From Trichobilharzia szidati (lineage: Eukaryota > Platyhelminthes > Trematoda > Strigeidida > Schistosomatidae): DNA of 64,000 bases. A program made the translations under genes and the position numbers. The notes under the pieces were generated by a model. The model searched no databases. It had not been told where the DNA came from and worked only from the letters and a program-made list of their open reading frames with translations. Of the stretch, positions 15,401 to 30,400 are shown piece after piece (the first letter of the stretch is position 1; every line of letters begins with the position of its first letter). Location of the stretch: positions 55,525,564 to 55,589,563 of the forward strand of contig OX235279.1 of assembly GCA_944472155.2 (NCBI GenBank). The letters are read 5' to 3'.

Positions 15401-18400
15401 AGAACATTGGAAAGCCTCGCTATCGATGTCTGCTGCATTTCGGAGACCTGTTTCGATTATCCTCTCCATCTGGAAGTTCTAGTAGTATGTACCACCTGCG
15501 CCTGTCCGGGGACCCTGTGGCGTCGGCATCCGGTGTGGCTGGTGTCGGCGTCGCACTAAGCGCTAGAACCGAAGCCGCATTACTCGACTGGATCCCCATT
15601 GATAGTCGTTTATGTGCTGTGAGGCTGGAAGGTTATACGAAAGTAAGGAGTGGTAGGCCAGATAGGCGATGTCTGTTTGTTGTCTCTGCCTATGCACCGA
15701 CGGATTGCAGCCCGGATACAATTAAGGATGAGTCCTACTACCAACTGAGCGATCTCTTGAAACAGGCGGGTTGGAGGGATATCGTAGTGCTGGCTGGGGA
15801 CTTGAATGCACAGGTTGGGCGTCTAGGCTCAGAGGAGAATCGTCTAGGTGGTCAGTGGGGTTTACATGGTTGCAGGTCAGATAATGGGACCATTTTCTGC
15901 AGCTTTGAGCAGATCACAACCTGTTTCTAGCCAGCACCAATTTCTGGAACAGCCATCGCCGTAGCGCTACCTGGCGTCCTCTTCCTGATAATCAAGTCTG
16001 CAATAAAGCTATTATTATTAATCACACTGCTGTCAGTTTCCTGTGGCGAGGATGCATACAAGACTTCCGCTTCTTCTGGGACATATGTCTGGCCTCCAAT
16101 CATGCGTTAGTCCGTGCCAGATTTGTCTCGCAACTTGGTGGGGTTTATAAACGACGTCATCTACATGTTGATGTGAGCAAACTGATAGTACCTGCTACCT
16201 CTTTGAAATAGCAGAATGAGTTACAGTCAATGCTTGCCAGCAACCCGCAAGAAGTACGGATGAATATTGGCTTCATCTGCAAGGTGCCATGCAAGTGGCG
16301 AGTGTAGCCGCTTGTGGCTTGAAAGAATGCTCGGCTAAACACCACTGGGTTTCTGCTAGTTCCTTGCAACTCCTGGATGAACGCTGGTCCATTCCGACTG
16401 ACTGTGAATGCAGCAATTAGCGAAAGGCGCTCACGCGCAAGATTAAACAGTGCTTACGTAAGGACCGCGAAGCCTAGGGGGACAGAACGTGCGTGTGAGT
16501 TAGAGTCAGCTGCTGCATCTGGCAACAGTCGGAAGCTGTTCCAGCTCATCCGAGCCACCGGCAGCAAGAAACAAGGTGTCAGCGAGACGGTCTGTGAGGC
16601 AGATGGCACGCCAATTACCAGCTTGAACAGACGCCTGGAACGCTGGGCACAGCACTTCGGGAAACAATTTACCTAGTCACCAGCTTCAATGTCTGCTGTC
16701 ATTAGCCTCAGTGCTCCTTGCTTGGACAGTACCGACCCACCCACCGAAGTGGATGTCCGTAAGGAACTCCAAGTGTTAAAGCGCCATAAGGCACCCGGCC
16801 CAGACAATTTACCCCCGGCTCTTTTTAAAGATGGTGGCGAGACTCTCACAATATCTCTAACTGGGTTGTTCAGGAAGGTATGGGAAACTGAGTGTGTATC
16901 ACCAATGTGGATCGAAGCCATTATCATCCCCATTTTAAAAAAGAGTCGACGTAATTCGTGTGACAATCATAGGGGTATCAGTCTGCTACCAGTCGCGTCT
17001 AATATATTGGCTGCTGTCTTGCTTCGCAGGCTGTGCAAAATACGTGAGGGATTGATTCGCGAAGAGCAGGCTGTGTTTCGTCCAGGTTGTGGATGCATTG
17101 ATCATGTTGTTCACCCTTCGTCAGTTGTTGGAACACCACCACACGTATTGCAGGACAACGATCTTTGTGTTTCCTGACATTAGGGCTGCCTTCGATTCGT
17201 TGGATAGAACTGTGCTCTGGAACTGTCTGTTAGAGAGAGGTGTACCTGAGAAGTTTGTTAGCATCTTGAAAGCCCTATACAGAAACACCTCAGGTAGAGT
17301 GAGGGCATACAACCAACTATCATCACTGTTCCCAACCAACAGTGGGGTTAAACAGGCATGCCTAATCTCTCCATTTCTCTTTAACTTTGCCATCGATGAA
17401 ATTCCGGAGTCAGCTTTGAAGGACGTAAGTGGTGGTGGTGTAGATCTGCTCCCTGGAGAGAGATTCTTCTACCTCGAGTATGCGGACGATATTGTCTTAC
17501 TATGCGATAGCATGCAGGTTGTCTAAATCGCATTTATTAGTTTGGCGATCAGTGTCTGTGAATATAGTATGTGCTATGCGCCGTCTAAGTGTAAAGTAGT
17601 TACAAGATTGGCAGAAGTCTGTACTTCCACCCACCATTACAGGTGAACCACTTGATGTTGTTGATAAGTTTGTTTATTTGGGTAGTTGTGTGGGTGCTGG
17701 CGGAGGGGTGACGGATGAGATTTTCAACCGTATCATGGAAGCTAGGGTGGCATACATCAACTTGAGCCACCTCTGGCGCCATCGCGACGTTAGCCTGGCT
17801 GTCAAAAGTCGGGTATACAATGCTTCGGTGCGGGCTGTCTCGCTCTACGCCTGTGATACTTGGCCTGTCTGAGCTGAGGATGTGAGGCGACTCTGCGTGT
17901 TCGATCATCGCTGTCTCCGTAGGATTGCTTGCGTTCGATGGCATCATCGCGTGAGTAATTCTGAGGTTCGGCGGCGTGTGTTTGGACACAGTGAAGATCA
18001 CCATTCGACGAGTGTCGTCATCTAAAAACACGGGCTTCAGTGGTTTGGACAGGTGCTGCGAATGTCATCCCAGAGGCTTCCGTTCTGGTCTCTGTTCGCT
18101 AACCCTGGGACGAGATGCAAAAAGCCGAGAGGTGGTTAGTCCATGACGTGGCGTCGTGGGATGAAGGATATTTGTACTTGGTTAGTATCGGTTGGTGCGT
18201 CACGTCTCCGTGGTTGGAGTCCGAGAGATAGCTCGAATTGATGGCTCGAAACGTTATTGGATATGGCCAAGAATAGTAATCAATGGCGAACATGCTGCAA
18301 TTTCCTTCTTTCTTCCCTTCCTGATGATAGTTGACGAATACTGTTTGAACTTGTTAAACATAACTGTTTTCCTTCCAGATGAAGTTCTTTATCCGTTCCC

Positions 18401-21369
18401 TAGTTATATTTTTACTTTTAATCCATGTTGTTTTATTATTAGTGTGTGGTGTATCGTCTTGGTGCCATACTGTACCAAGTTTTTTCTGCGTTTAAATAAA
18501 TGAAAAAATTATATTTCAGTGTACACACATTGAACTCACTTAAGATTAGCCATAAATTTTGCCCTCATGCGAGTAACATGATTTGGACCAAGAAGCTGTA
18601 TGAATACAACTAAACTTCGTAAAGCTGTCCAACGATGTTCAAGTATAACATCATCATTAAGTAGCATGTTATCGAAAAATGCTAATATTCCGCAAACATA
18701 ATGTCCTAGAAAATCAGCCTAAATGAAAAATAACCAAAATACAGCAAAAATTAAATTTGATGTAAGACAGAGATAGTCAAATAAACAGTACAATAATTTC
18801 CCATATTTGGTATAGAAAATTAAAAAAAGAAAGCTTTGCACGTTATTGGTAATTTACAGAAATAATGAAGAGAACTTGTAACTGGAGATGTGAATGTTTA
18901 AAATAAGTAATCCACTCACTTAAGACAACTGTTTTAAGGATACACTGAGTTAACTGAAAACAGTGTCGAATGTACAGGCGCTTAACAGCATGGAAAAAGT
19001 TTGTATATTCACACCTATAGGAGTCAGAAAAGTTTCACCTCAAAATGAAGAGCACATGGATACACATATGTATTATCAGAAAAAATATATTGTTCGAATT
19101 AAGACTGGTTTAACAACTTCATCAAAGTCTTGAAACTGCCTACATATACTAATGTGTAGGCAGAGAGGTATAAACGATAGATATATTTTACATTAGAATA
19201 CATGGTACGGCGAATCAGTCTTAAAATCACTTATAATTTTGTTATCGAACAGAGAATTTGAGATATTGTCAGCTGTTAATCAACTTTTCGTGATTTGAGT
19301 TACATCATTACGCATTAATATACCATCATTCTTCACATAATATTCATAAATAATCATTTGTAAAGCGCCTATAAATAGTCTAGGTGCATTTTGGAGAATC
19401 CACAACTAAGTGAGAAAACGGACCATCACAGTATGAAAGTAAACCCACACAAAACTGAATACTTCGCATTAATCTAAAGCGAATATATACTCAGAAAAAA
19501 TAGAACAAACAAAAAACGTCGTATTTACCAAGACAAAATTTCTCCCAGCAATAGGTGTAAGCCCCGAAGATTGTGTTCCGCTCCCACACTGTGGAAGAAT
19601 CAGAGAGGATACCCAACGTAGACCTAAACATGTTCCTACACGATACGGGTAAAGTCGAAGGATAAACTGATGCATAAGACGAGAAATGTCATTCAGTCGA
19701 GCTATACGCTCTATAGACATACTGAGGTGTGCCTGCGAAAAACAAATAATTTTCTTAGAGGATGAAAAATTAAGGTTTTATGACCTTATAAAAATAATGA
19801 ATAGTTGGCATTCATTTACGTCTGAAAGTTGAAAAGATGAAAGTCTCAGAAAAACTAATTAAATTCTACCAATCACTTATACTCACAAAAAAAAAACGTT
19901 CAAATATTTTTTCACAATGAAAATTAATGTAATACAAGTCAGGACTAAAATGTAAGTTACTATTTGTCAATATTATCTTATTTAAATACCAAAATAGTTC
20001 AGTATTAATGCTTTTTTACGAGTTCAAGAATGGATCTTAGTAATTTTTTACACTATATCGTCATTCATCCAAGAGGCAGCTGAAGAGAGAATACACAGGC
20101 TACTGCGATCAAAATACGCTTGATAACTAGCTAAACAAATATACGTACCTACTACTAAGTAGTGGTCTATAAATAATATTGAATACAGAAAAACTACGCG
20201 ATTGAACGGGAGTAGGAGGAGGGGATCCGAAACGCATAATCTTTTAATCGAAAGTCAAGTATTAAAGATAATTGGAGAGAAAAAAGGCGCAGTTCACTGT
20301 TAGCTGAGTGGTTAAGTAGCTCACTCCACTAAATAACCAAAATGACACTATATTTCTGTCTTATGACTACACGAAATAAATATTGTCGAGAAGAGAGAAA
20401 AAATTGTAAACCTCATGTCAAAATCATTTAAATACACGCTTTCTCTTGTCTGATCATAAAATCTATTTTCACTTAAAAACAATTACAACAAATAGAGTTG
20501 GATCCGTCAGATCATTCTATATGTAACAAACAAATTTGAAAATATAATGATTACTTCAAGAAATGCCAGATGAACAGCTTGATCCTCCTTCGAAGTACGC
20601 GTGAAAATGTAAACTAAAATTTCTGGTAGTACACACAATTGAACAATTTTGGCAACATACTCCTATAAGTCAAATAGTAAAAAAAGCATACATAAGAAAG
20701 TCATTTGGTTCATTGAAGCAAAATTCTTAAAATTTAGAGTTTGTGTAAGTTGTACGACAGAAACCCCCATATGGCCCGTAGTACATTATAGGGGAAAACG
20801 AACTGTAATTGTAATATAATTATCAAAGTGACGCATGCCATTCGAATGTGATGGATTGGATCATGCGATAAACCATGAGGAGTAAGAAGACAAACATACG
20901 ATACACCGACAAAACGACCCAAAAAGTGAGTGATTTATGTCTAGTGCCGACTAGAAAGAACAAGCAAAAAGGAACTCCGGCAGTCAACGAACCAGCCAAC
21001 AACCTATTCTCTAACAAATATGCAAAACGAAATTCAGATAGACTGGGCATACGCCAAGGAGACTATTGGGTAACAGGTCCTTGAGTGAAACCCAAATGGG
21101 AAGCTGTTGAGATGTCCATCCAAGTGAGGAGGAAATGAAAGCTTATGGTCAATCATGGAGCTAGCTAGAAATGATGCACAGAACAGAGTATAGTGGTGAT
21201 GTGCTGCTGTAGCCTTATGTCCCACTAAGAACCTAAAGGAATAATAAAAAATTTGCATAGAATGTATCATAAATTTTGACGCATCTTAGTTTGCAGAGCT
21301 TGGACATTACTTAAGTAGTGGCAAAGATTTACTTCTTTTCCCTTGAATTCATTGTACACATTTCATAGT

Positions 21370-21403
<34 letters not shown>

Positions 21404-24400
21404 GCTTCCTACTAAAGAAATAGACCTGCCTTTACAAAATTATCCTGATTATCTTAAACCAAGCAAAAAATTTTATATAACAATCTTAATTTCCGATTAT
21501 CAGTTGAATGTTATTGTATTATGAAAGTATTATCGAGGTATAAGAGGACAATTAAAGTAGATCAGTAATCCTACTCCTATAATGCATTTTGCAATTTTGT
21601 AAAGTTGGTCAAAACAAACGGAAGACGAAACGATATGAGATTGTATGATTCATTTAGCACAGATATTCCTTATGATTAGGATGCAACAAAGGTGAGAAAA
21701 ACGGAAATACAGAAAGAGACACGCAGTTGAAGACATGACTGGTATGTTTACCTGTTTATTGTCTAAATAAGGTACTTCTGAAACAAGCTGTTTAATTCTT
21801 AAATGACTTTCTTGATTCCCGCGTAAAACCAATGCGATGAACAAAGCAGCAATAAGTTCCTACAAAAAATAATGACATATATTAATCAGATAACAGGAAA
21901 GCAAGTCTATCATTGTCTATTGACCATTATGACAACCTAACAGGTTTTCCTGTATGTTGCTGGTAATCCAAATAATAGTGAAATGCAGTAAACACTTCTT
22001 AAAAATTACAAGGCGATATTTTTCACATAATCTGTCAACACGAAAATATATCTAGAGAGCTTACTTTAATTAAAATCCTTTTCTCAACACGAAAAAGTCT
22101 AGAAAGACTTTCCATTGTCTGAAATACGGACTGATCCATATGCTCAACAATAACCTAAAATAAAAAGAATAATCTAACGAAAGATTCTAATGTATGATGC
22201 AATTAATGAAGTGGGCACGAGTAAAAAGAATTAATCATATAATATATTACAGAGCATAACAATTACGCTAGGCATAGTTTACAAACAACAGAATCAATTA
22301 TGAAAACGGTGACTCATTGATGACATATAGTGGGAGCGAAATATTTCAAAACGATAGGTTGATAAATAAGGAGGACATAACAAAGCAAAGATTGAATTGG
22401 TTTCAAAAGGTATACTGAAATATTGGGTTCAAGTCAGATCACTAACATCAGCTAGATAAACACTGAAAACAAAGGAGTACTGGTACTTTTCAGTCGTATG
22501 CACCGGGAATCGAACGATGGACCATTTGCTTACGAGGCGTGCCCATCAGCTACTGGGACGGGATCTCGTGGTCCATGAATTTTAACTCCTGCGAATTTGC
22601 GATACATATGATAAAAGACAGCTAATATCATCGCAGAGCGTTTACCCTCTCAATCTACTTGGCGAACACGGTTGGTGACTTCTCGCTAGAATCGCTAAAG
22701 ACTTCATCCTGTAGTCAGTAGTGAAAATTAAATTATTTTTCAAGTATTGTTTTGAAGGGATTTGATTAGTTTAAAGTCAGATTGGGGAATTAATAACATA
22801 ATGAGCAAACAGCTGCACGGTTATGAAATTAAAGACAAGGATGGCTTAATTGGGGAGCATTCTGAGGAGGACAAAAAGGGAGCTAGGGGTGGCTAGTCGT
22901 TCCTCCACACTTGTCGGTGGTCATTTTGTTGCATGATTAACACGCGATTAGAAACCAGAATAATTGAGAACTTATTATTATTCCTTCGCGTTCCGAGTGG
23001 AACATACGGCTACAACTACACATCTGAACTTTGTTCTGTCTTCTGCCGTCCTCTTCAGCTGGGTCAACATTTGACCAAACTCCCTCATCTATTTGTCGCA
23101 CGATCTCCTCCATATAACCCTAGAACGACCCACTCGTCGTTTCTCATTGGGATTCAACTGGAGTGATGGCCTGCATTGAGCGCGCTATCAATCGACAGTC
23201 TCCTAGATGTGTGCCCAATCCATCTCCATTTCCTCCTACACATTTGTTGAGCAATCGGACCTTGGTTGGCTTGTTTATTGCAAGAGTTTCTTGTTACAAA
23301 TTCCTTCTCGCCGGCCATTCAACCTTCAATGTGGAGCCATTGAAGACAGCTGTTTATAAAAATTTGCAACCTGTTGAAAATCCTTTTCGTGACAAGCACG
23401 CCAACTTTTTGATCCATATAGAAGAACTGTCTGACTTCACATCAGTGTTGGAAATCCTAATCCTGTTCTTTATACTGGCTGAGTGCGGAAGATTTCCAAA
23501 CTGATTTCAAGTCGATGACGACGCATCTTGTCTTTACAAATCTGGCTTTGACATCTTCATCCGTTTCGCCTGCCTGTGGTTGAAACAGTGCTTCCTGGCT
23601 AGATAAGTGAAGGAAGAACCCTCTGTCAAATCTCTCCCGTTGTTGGTGATTGGTGCTTGTTGCTGTTCGTTGGTTATCTTCACCGTCTTCTCTGTGTTCA
23701 CCTGCAGTCCCGTCTTCTCGCACTGTTTCTTCAGACAGTTGGTTGCTTCTCGCTTGCCTCTAAGTCTTCGACTTTCTGTGACATTAGACATAAATCATCC
23801 ACGCGTCAAATCCACGTCTTCTTATCGGTCACTCCAACGTATTCCTGTCTTCTCACTCCCCATACACAGTCTGATGCATAGTCCAGTTCACTGCAGTTAA
23901 GTACATCATCGGTGATAATAGGCAGCCTTCTCTTACTCCTGCATTCACTCCAAAGGTAGGCTTCTCTGAGTTTTCCGTTGCACTGTCATGTAGCCAGCTG
24001 TTGAATGAGGTTGACGGAGACTTGGGCACTGCACGCCGTAGTGTTGAAGCAGTTTCCAAATAACTTCTCGTTCGACGCTGTCTGGTGAAGGCGTTTTCGA
24101 AGTCGATGAAGTTGAAGTAGAGATTTGACTAACATTCTATACTCCATCCGATGATGAGGGTGCGAATACCTGCAATTTGATCAGCACATGATTTGCCTCT
24201 TCTGAATCCAGCTTGTTCTGGTGGGCGGAGTTCTGCATCCAGTGCATTTTCTATTCTCTCCAGGATGATGCGACTTAGTACTTTACTTCGCGTGGACAAC
24301 AGCATTATTCCACACCAGTTCTTGCAGAGTGAGGCCTGAGTCGCCTTTCTTTGGTATCTTGACAAGGTAGCTAGCCTTCCTTTCAATTGATGGGCACCTT

Positions 24401-27400
24401 TCCTGATTTCCAAAACTTTAGTAGTAATGGCGTGAGCACAGATACCGCAGTCTCTGGGTCCGTTTTCAGTGCTTCTGGGGCAGGGGAAATTTCTGTCTGG
24501 TCCTGCTGCCTTCTCGGCTGGACTTCAGTAGGTTGATCGCATTCAAGATTTCTGCTTTCGTTGGAGGATTGGTGTCCACTGGGAGGCAGCTCTGTGCATG
24601 CTAGTGGTGGTGTATTTCTGAGCGAGTTGCAGATGATGGTTGATTCAAGAGTCCTTTGAAGTGATCAGCCCACTGTTTCATTTGTTTCTCCTCCTCGGTA
24701 ATCAGGTTCCTTCGAACGTCTCTTACAGTTTTCATCATCTGGGTTGATCTCTTCGTGAAAAGCGAGCAGTCTGGTTATCTGATATAATGTCCTGAGGTCT
24801 CTTTCACCAGCGGCCCACCTGCCCGTTCTACTTCAGCTTCCGGCGAGTGTGTCGGAGGATTGTCTTTAGTCTCTCGTAGCACTCTTCTTCACTTTTCCAT
24901 TCAGCACAGTGTACACTGAACTCAGCTTCTTCTTCTCCTGTTGTGCATCTCTGCATTGAGTCATCTTCTCTTTCCCCATCCTCCTCTCCTCTCCTCGATT
25001 AGCTTCTAGGTAGAAGTCCGTTGGCAGCCATTCCCTGTTGTGTCTCTTCTTTCTTCCTAGAACAGTTGTACACGTTTCCTTGAACATCACCTTCAGACAG
25101 TTAGTTCCGATGTTCTTCCACACAGGTGTCCTCAGTGATAACGCGTAGTGTCTCCGAGTTTGTTCCGATCTGATCTCATCTGATCTGTAGTAAAGGTATC
25201 CCATGTACTTTTGTCCTTCACTTTCTGCGTGTTGAACTTGAGTTGTGGTCTGTCTCCAGTTGTTTTGAGGGATTTCAGCTCCACCTTGGAGGTTCCCCGA
25301 ACCAGACAGTGGTGAGAGTCCACATCTGCTCCCCTTCTCGACTTTGTGTCCAGCAGGCTAGCTGATCTCCACCTCCTTGAGCAACATTGAGATGAAGTCT
25401 ATCTGTTTCGTGGCGTATCCTTCCGGCGAAACGCATGTTGCTTTGTGTACATCCTTGTGCTTGTATACGCTGTCCCCGATCACTAGAGCATTGACAGCAC
25501 AGAAGTCTGTGAAGAGTTCTCCGTTGTCATTCACTTCTCCGAGAGAGAGCCTCTTGAACCATGATGAGTTAGTTGGCTTCCTGTATTGTCTGCTCCCAGT
25601 TTAGCTGACATTCTTATTGCCCATTAGGATTTTGATGTCACCATTTGAGATGTTGTCAATTACTGTTTGCAGTTATCCTTGTTCTGAGTTGTTTGTAGGC
25701 GCGTAGCATCGGACGATTGTAAGCTTCCTCCCTTTTGAGTTGAGTCCTACTATCTTTATCCCTGTGAATACTGGTTCCCACTGAATAAGAACTTCGGCTT
25801 CTATTAGTGACACCATGATAACCACTCCGTTTGCATGCTTTTCGTTGTCATCTGGGCGACCGGAGTAGATTAATGACTCGATAGTCCACATCCATTCCAT
25901 CTACTCTCAAAGATTCCGAGTAGTTCTATAAGATATCTTTTCATTTCTTTGCCTACCTGGGCAGCCTTGTACATTGTACGGACATTCCATGTCCCCATTC
26001 TTATTCTTGCTTTGATCGATAGAAGACACATCGACTGGCTGACTGGCTTCTTGAAGGCTTTCACCAGTTTGTGTCATTTCGCCTCTCCGATTCTAGCAAA
26101 GAATAAGTTTGTCTTTTATATTTTCAATATTTTTCTTGTGCACTGAAGTTTACGTAGCAGTCTGATTGGTTTTCCAGGTTAGATCCCTTAACCGCACGCC
26201 CAACCCTACCTCGTTACCCGGGCTTGGGATCGGTCAGAAAACTAGCGTGGAGGTAACGTAGGTGAAGTTCTGAGTTAATTGGAGAAATTTAAACCGATAA
26301 ATCCACAATACAAATGCATTTAAAAAATTTACCTGGGCCAATTGATGATCACCAAGTCGTAAAACTTGTGCAGTTGGCAAACGAAGTAGTGAGATAATAC
26401 TTTGAATCTACAAGTAAACCAATCAAAAAATAACTTTCCGAATAACGGAGAAACAGAAGGAAAAATAAAAATAAAACGGCCAATTATATCAATCTATCTC
26501 TCCCTCTGTTGGACATATTACTACAAAAGCTTAAGTAGCAGGTGGTATTACAGTAATGCATTGAGTGTCGTAACTTTACATCATTTGAGATATTCAGAAT
26601 GTTCACGCTTAACTATCCTCAATAAGAAAGAAAGGATGCAAAGGAGGATGATTGTCAAAATGTACAGCACCATACTACAGATGTTTCAAATTGTGTCTTG
26701 AATTGCATCGATAAGTTTTTCACCAATGCACATCATAAATCGTCAGACCAAATTTAAAACACAAAATAATTGAGCAATGAGCATTCTTTTCGATAATTTC
26801 CCCTTGTGGCTCTACAATTATATGTATGTTTATATACATAGAATATTCTAGATTCGTAGACCAAATTTATTTTGAAGAACACAGAAATGAGAGTTATGAT
26901 GAGGATACTTTTTTCTGATAATTTTCAACAGATGTGACAAAAAGTAGAAGAAATCGAGGTACCTTAACTATAAGTGGTGATGTGAATCTTTCAAAAACTT
27001 TGTCTATGAAAATACCAAACTGTAACTAAAAATTAAACGACCAAATCCATTGTTTGTATCATTATTTTATTTTGGTCACATTCAGTACACAAAGAATTAG
27101 GATATCGTACACGAGAATATAAACAGATACTTTTAAAATGCCTCCTATTTTTGAACTGTAATTTGTTTACATGTTGCTGAGGTAATTTCTCAAACTGCTT
27201 AAAACAGAAATATGGTTTTTGTAAACTGGAATCAAGAGCAAGCTCAGGTCGTGGGAATTATTCATGAATAAATAAAGTACAGCAGTAAAACTCGTCTAAT
27301 ACACAGTATGTCGAAGCTGTGCAGTATTGTATACAATGAAATAAAACACATTTTGCAATCAGTACCAATAAGGAATAAACAAACGGAGGTATTACAAGAG

Positions 27401-30400
27401 ATTAGCATTGTGGCTCAAAACTATTATCAAGACTAAAATAGTAAAATTATCTTTTTATTTCTGTCAATAAAATACATCTCACCTGTGCATAAACTGCGCC
27501 AAACATTGGATGCATATACTGATGCAACAAACCCAATCGGCATAGGGCTGACAGAATTGAAACAACTAAATCAATCAGTTGGGTAGATGTAACATTTGGT
27601 GAACCGGTCGACAAAGTTTCGCTAGACATACGTCCACAAAAAAATTCATGACTATCAATATGCAATTGTTGACTGAACATGAAATCAGCATATCGGTCAG
27701 CTAGACAACACCCTAAAGCACCATATATCATAGTATGATATTCACTTAGAGTTACAATGGAGAAATTAGTTGAGTTTTCGTTCGACTGGATGCATAAGAA
27801 TTCCACAATAGACTTATGCACAAATAACCATGACTTTAGATCAGCTTTGGATAAATTGCAAGAAGCATCACCAAAAATCTTCCTAATTATTAGGATGAAA
27901 AAACAAAAAGAACGGAGAAATAAATTACTGATACTTCTTTTACTTATGAGATGAAATAATAGACTCTGAATGATATCAGTACGTATTTGAATGTTTTCAA
28001 ATATTGCATTTAATATCTTTCCACAAACAGCAACAATTCACCTGTCATTCATCCATTCGATATCTATTCTTCCCTACAATCGCAGTTATCCTTGGATGAC
28101 TTGCTACTTTTCCATTTAAAATATAAGCATTTAGACCAACAGTTCACACTCTGATATCTGGTCATTTGGCACTAGTGAAGAAATCAGAGATACAGAAACA
28201 ATTAGTTATATGTACTGAGATATCATTGTAAGACCCCACCACCCATCCATTCCATGTGGAATAATGACACTGAGCGCTCAAATATCAGGTGAAGTGGGGA
28301 CCCGATTCACAAAAGCAGTAGTAAAAATTCAGGGTTCTGAAACCAATAATCCATAGACCCACAACTAATCCATAAAACCAATCACCGTTTCTTTGAGCCA
28401 CGTCGTTCCTCAAGACAGAGGAACTTGGTAGGGAATTTATTTAGCGAGCAGTTATACGATGGTAGATGTATTGAGAAGTTACCTAATTCTTGATTACAAT
28501 TTAGTATTCCATTACTTGCAATGCCATCCATTCCTTTTGCCTTCTAGATTCCTAAAAAATTGGGTGATACCCCTCCTTACTTTTTGCATTCTTTCTTGAT
28601 ATTTTCACATCAGTAGGATGGAGTTTAAGGGTAAGTGGATTGTTTTTCAGGAGAGAAATGTCATAAGCTGATAAGGCACTCCTAACCCTACCATTGTTAA
28701 ACAAAATAACGTTTGCATTTCAATAAAAATAAGGCCTTAATCAACTGAAGCTTAAAAACAAGACCACGAAAGTCTGTAGAATTCCCTACTACAGGAAACA
28801 AAAAGGACATCATAAAACAAATGAAAAGTAATCAATTAACCTATCACAGTAATAAACAGATTAAGTACGCAGATTCAGCATCTTAGGGATAACAAAGAAA
28901 GCACTGAAAACGCATTAACTACACCTATGATATTTAATGGAAATGATGCATTCATTCCCTGTTCAAAAAAAGACTACACAAGACCATAGAGACGATTTAG
29001 AAAGACAAACAAGGACACTTAGTTATACCTTTTGTTAATAAGTTTATCAATTTTTATGAATAATTTTTATAGGTAATTACACTGACTAAAATTGTCGAAA
29101 AGTAAAATAATATTTCAATAGATAAAACAATGAAATATGAATATGGTAAGGTAAACTTTACCGAATGATATGCGGCGTAAACCGATGCAAATTCTTCAAG
29201 ATGATAGTAAAATACAAACGTATTTGATCAGTAGATAAGAAGTTCCATTGTATATGTGATGCCAAATAAACAGCGAAATCATTCATCAATACTAGAGAAG
29301 TTATACAAAAAACACCTTTGAGTTAAGTAACTCTTCTGACTACGATATTACTGCATAGATCATAGCGAGAACCAAGAAGTCTTACCTTCAACAGCTTTTT
29401 CCATATCATGATTATCATATAAGTAGAATAAAAATTCAACATGATGATTTAAGGACAAGTTCTCTACGTTTTTAACATGGTTATCTGTTGATGTGTTCAA
29501 TAAACCAGGTCCATTGTGGTTATTTGTACAGTATAAGGATGGATTACCAGGGCAGTTGTTAAGAATGCATAAAATGTTGGCTGACAGACGATATAGAAGG
29601 AGAATAGTCGATTTTGTCATAAACCGGTTAGTTTTCACTTTTCTAAAATAAATAAATATAATAGGATGTTTACGTGTCATTTTGTTATGGTCAAAGGAGA
29701 GTGACAGAAACAGTAGTTATTACAAAAAACTTCCATAACTGGAAGTTTTATCTTGACAGTGATGTAAGTCTCAAAAGTTGTCGAAAATTTAGGCATTTAG
29801 AAAGACTACATGATATAAGTGAAAACTTTGCGTGGTATGTAGTCAGTTGAATAGACGACTCATTTTGGGAAACGATATTACAGATACTCTGCTAACTGGT
29901 TAACATGATACATGTTTTCTTATTCATTCAGCATTTCGTCTCATAGAACATTTCTTTTCTGAAAACACCAACCATAAGGAGTTACGAAAAACACAACCAC
30001 CCTACATTATATATATATATATATATTGCAAAAAATGCATTGATATGCACATGAATTAATAGGGAAACTTGACACAAATATGGAAAATTTTGGAGGCAAA
30101 ACGGATCAATAAAGCTTACTCGAATAGTTTAACAAATACGTGTTGTCTAACTGCAACACCAAAACTTGAATCCGCAGATAACCTCGGTACTTCGACAAGT
30201 AGATCATACAACCACAGGTTGATATGTTCCTTATCTAGTGGTACATAACTAATGATAAGGTCAACTAAATATCCAGATAATTCTTCTACAGAAATTGTAT
30301 TCACAGATGAAAACCAAAATAGTAACGAACATAATAGTGATATAGTGGCTCCACATAAATATACCCAATACCTTTTATCACATGCAACTTGTGTCTGAAA

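Larger units (their letters stand above)
14694..18500 (+). mobile_element. RTE-clade LINE, family A copy A1 (full length, broken frames)
   Basis: Non-LTR element with an APE-type endonuclease (LATYNVRTL, VVSAYAPTDC, LAGDLNAQVG), a reverse transcriptase (KAPGPDNLPPALF, DNHRGISLLPVA, GVKQACLISPFLFN, LEYADDIVLL) and the C-terminal region that ends RTE-type proteins. It begins CGGCCGCCAACTGC, exactly as A2 does, and ends TTTAAATAAA. Frames are interrupted by stops and shifts (stop near 15378, 15930, 16209, 17871) shared with A2. It lies antisense to ATR in intron 22, about 40 bp from the exon 22 donor. I saw no convincing target-site duplication. The clade call is from motif style, resembling the SR2/SjR2 group. 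Confidence 0.9.
18719..20554 (-). other. ATR introns 20 and 21
   Basis: Two introns of about 0.8 kb each. Apart from the A-box-like sequence at 20296 nothing is recognisable. Confidence 0.55.

Noticed and set aside
22490..22575. Functional tRNA gene
   Set aside because: A and B boxes are present, but the stems do not close into a full cloverleaf. A SINE head is more likely.
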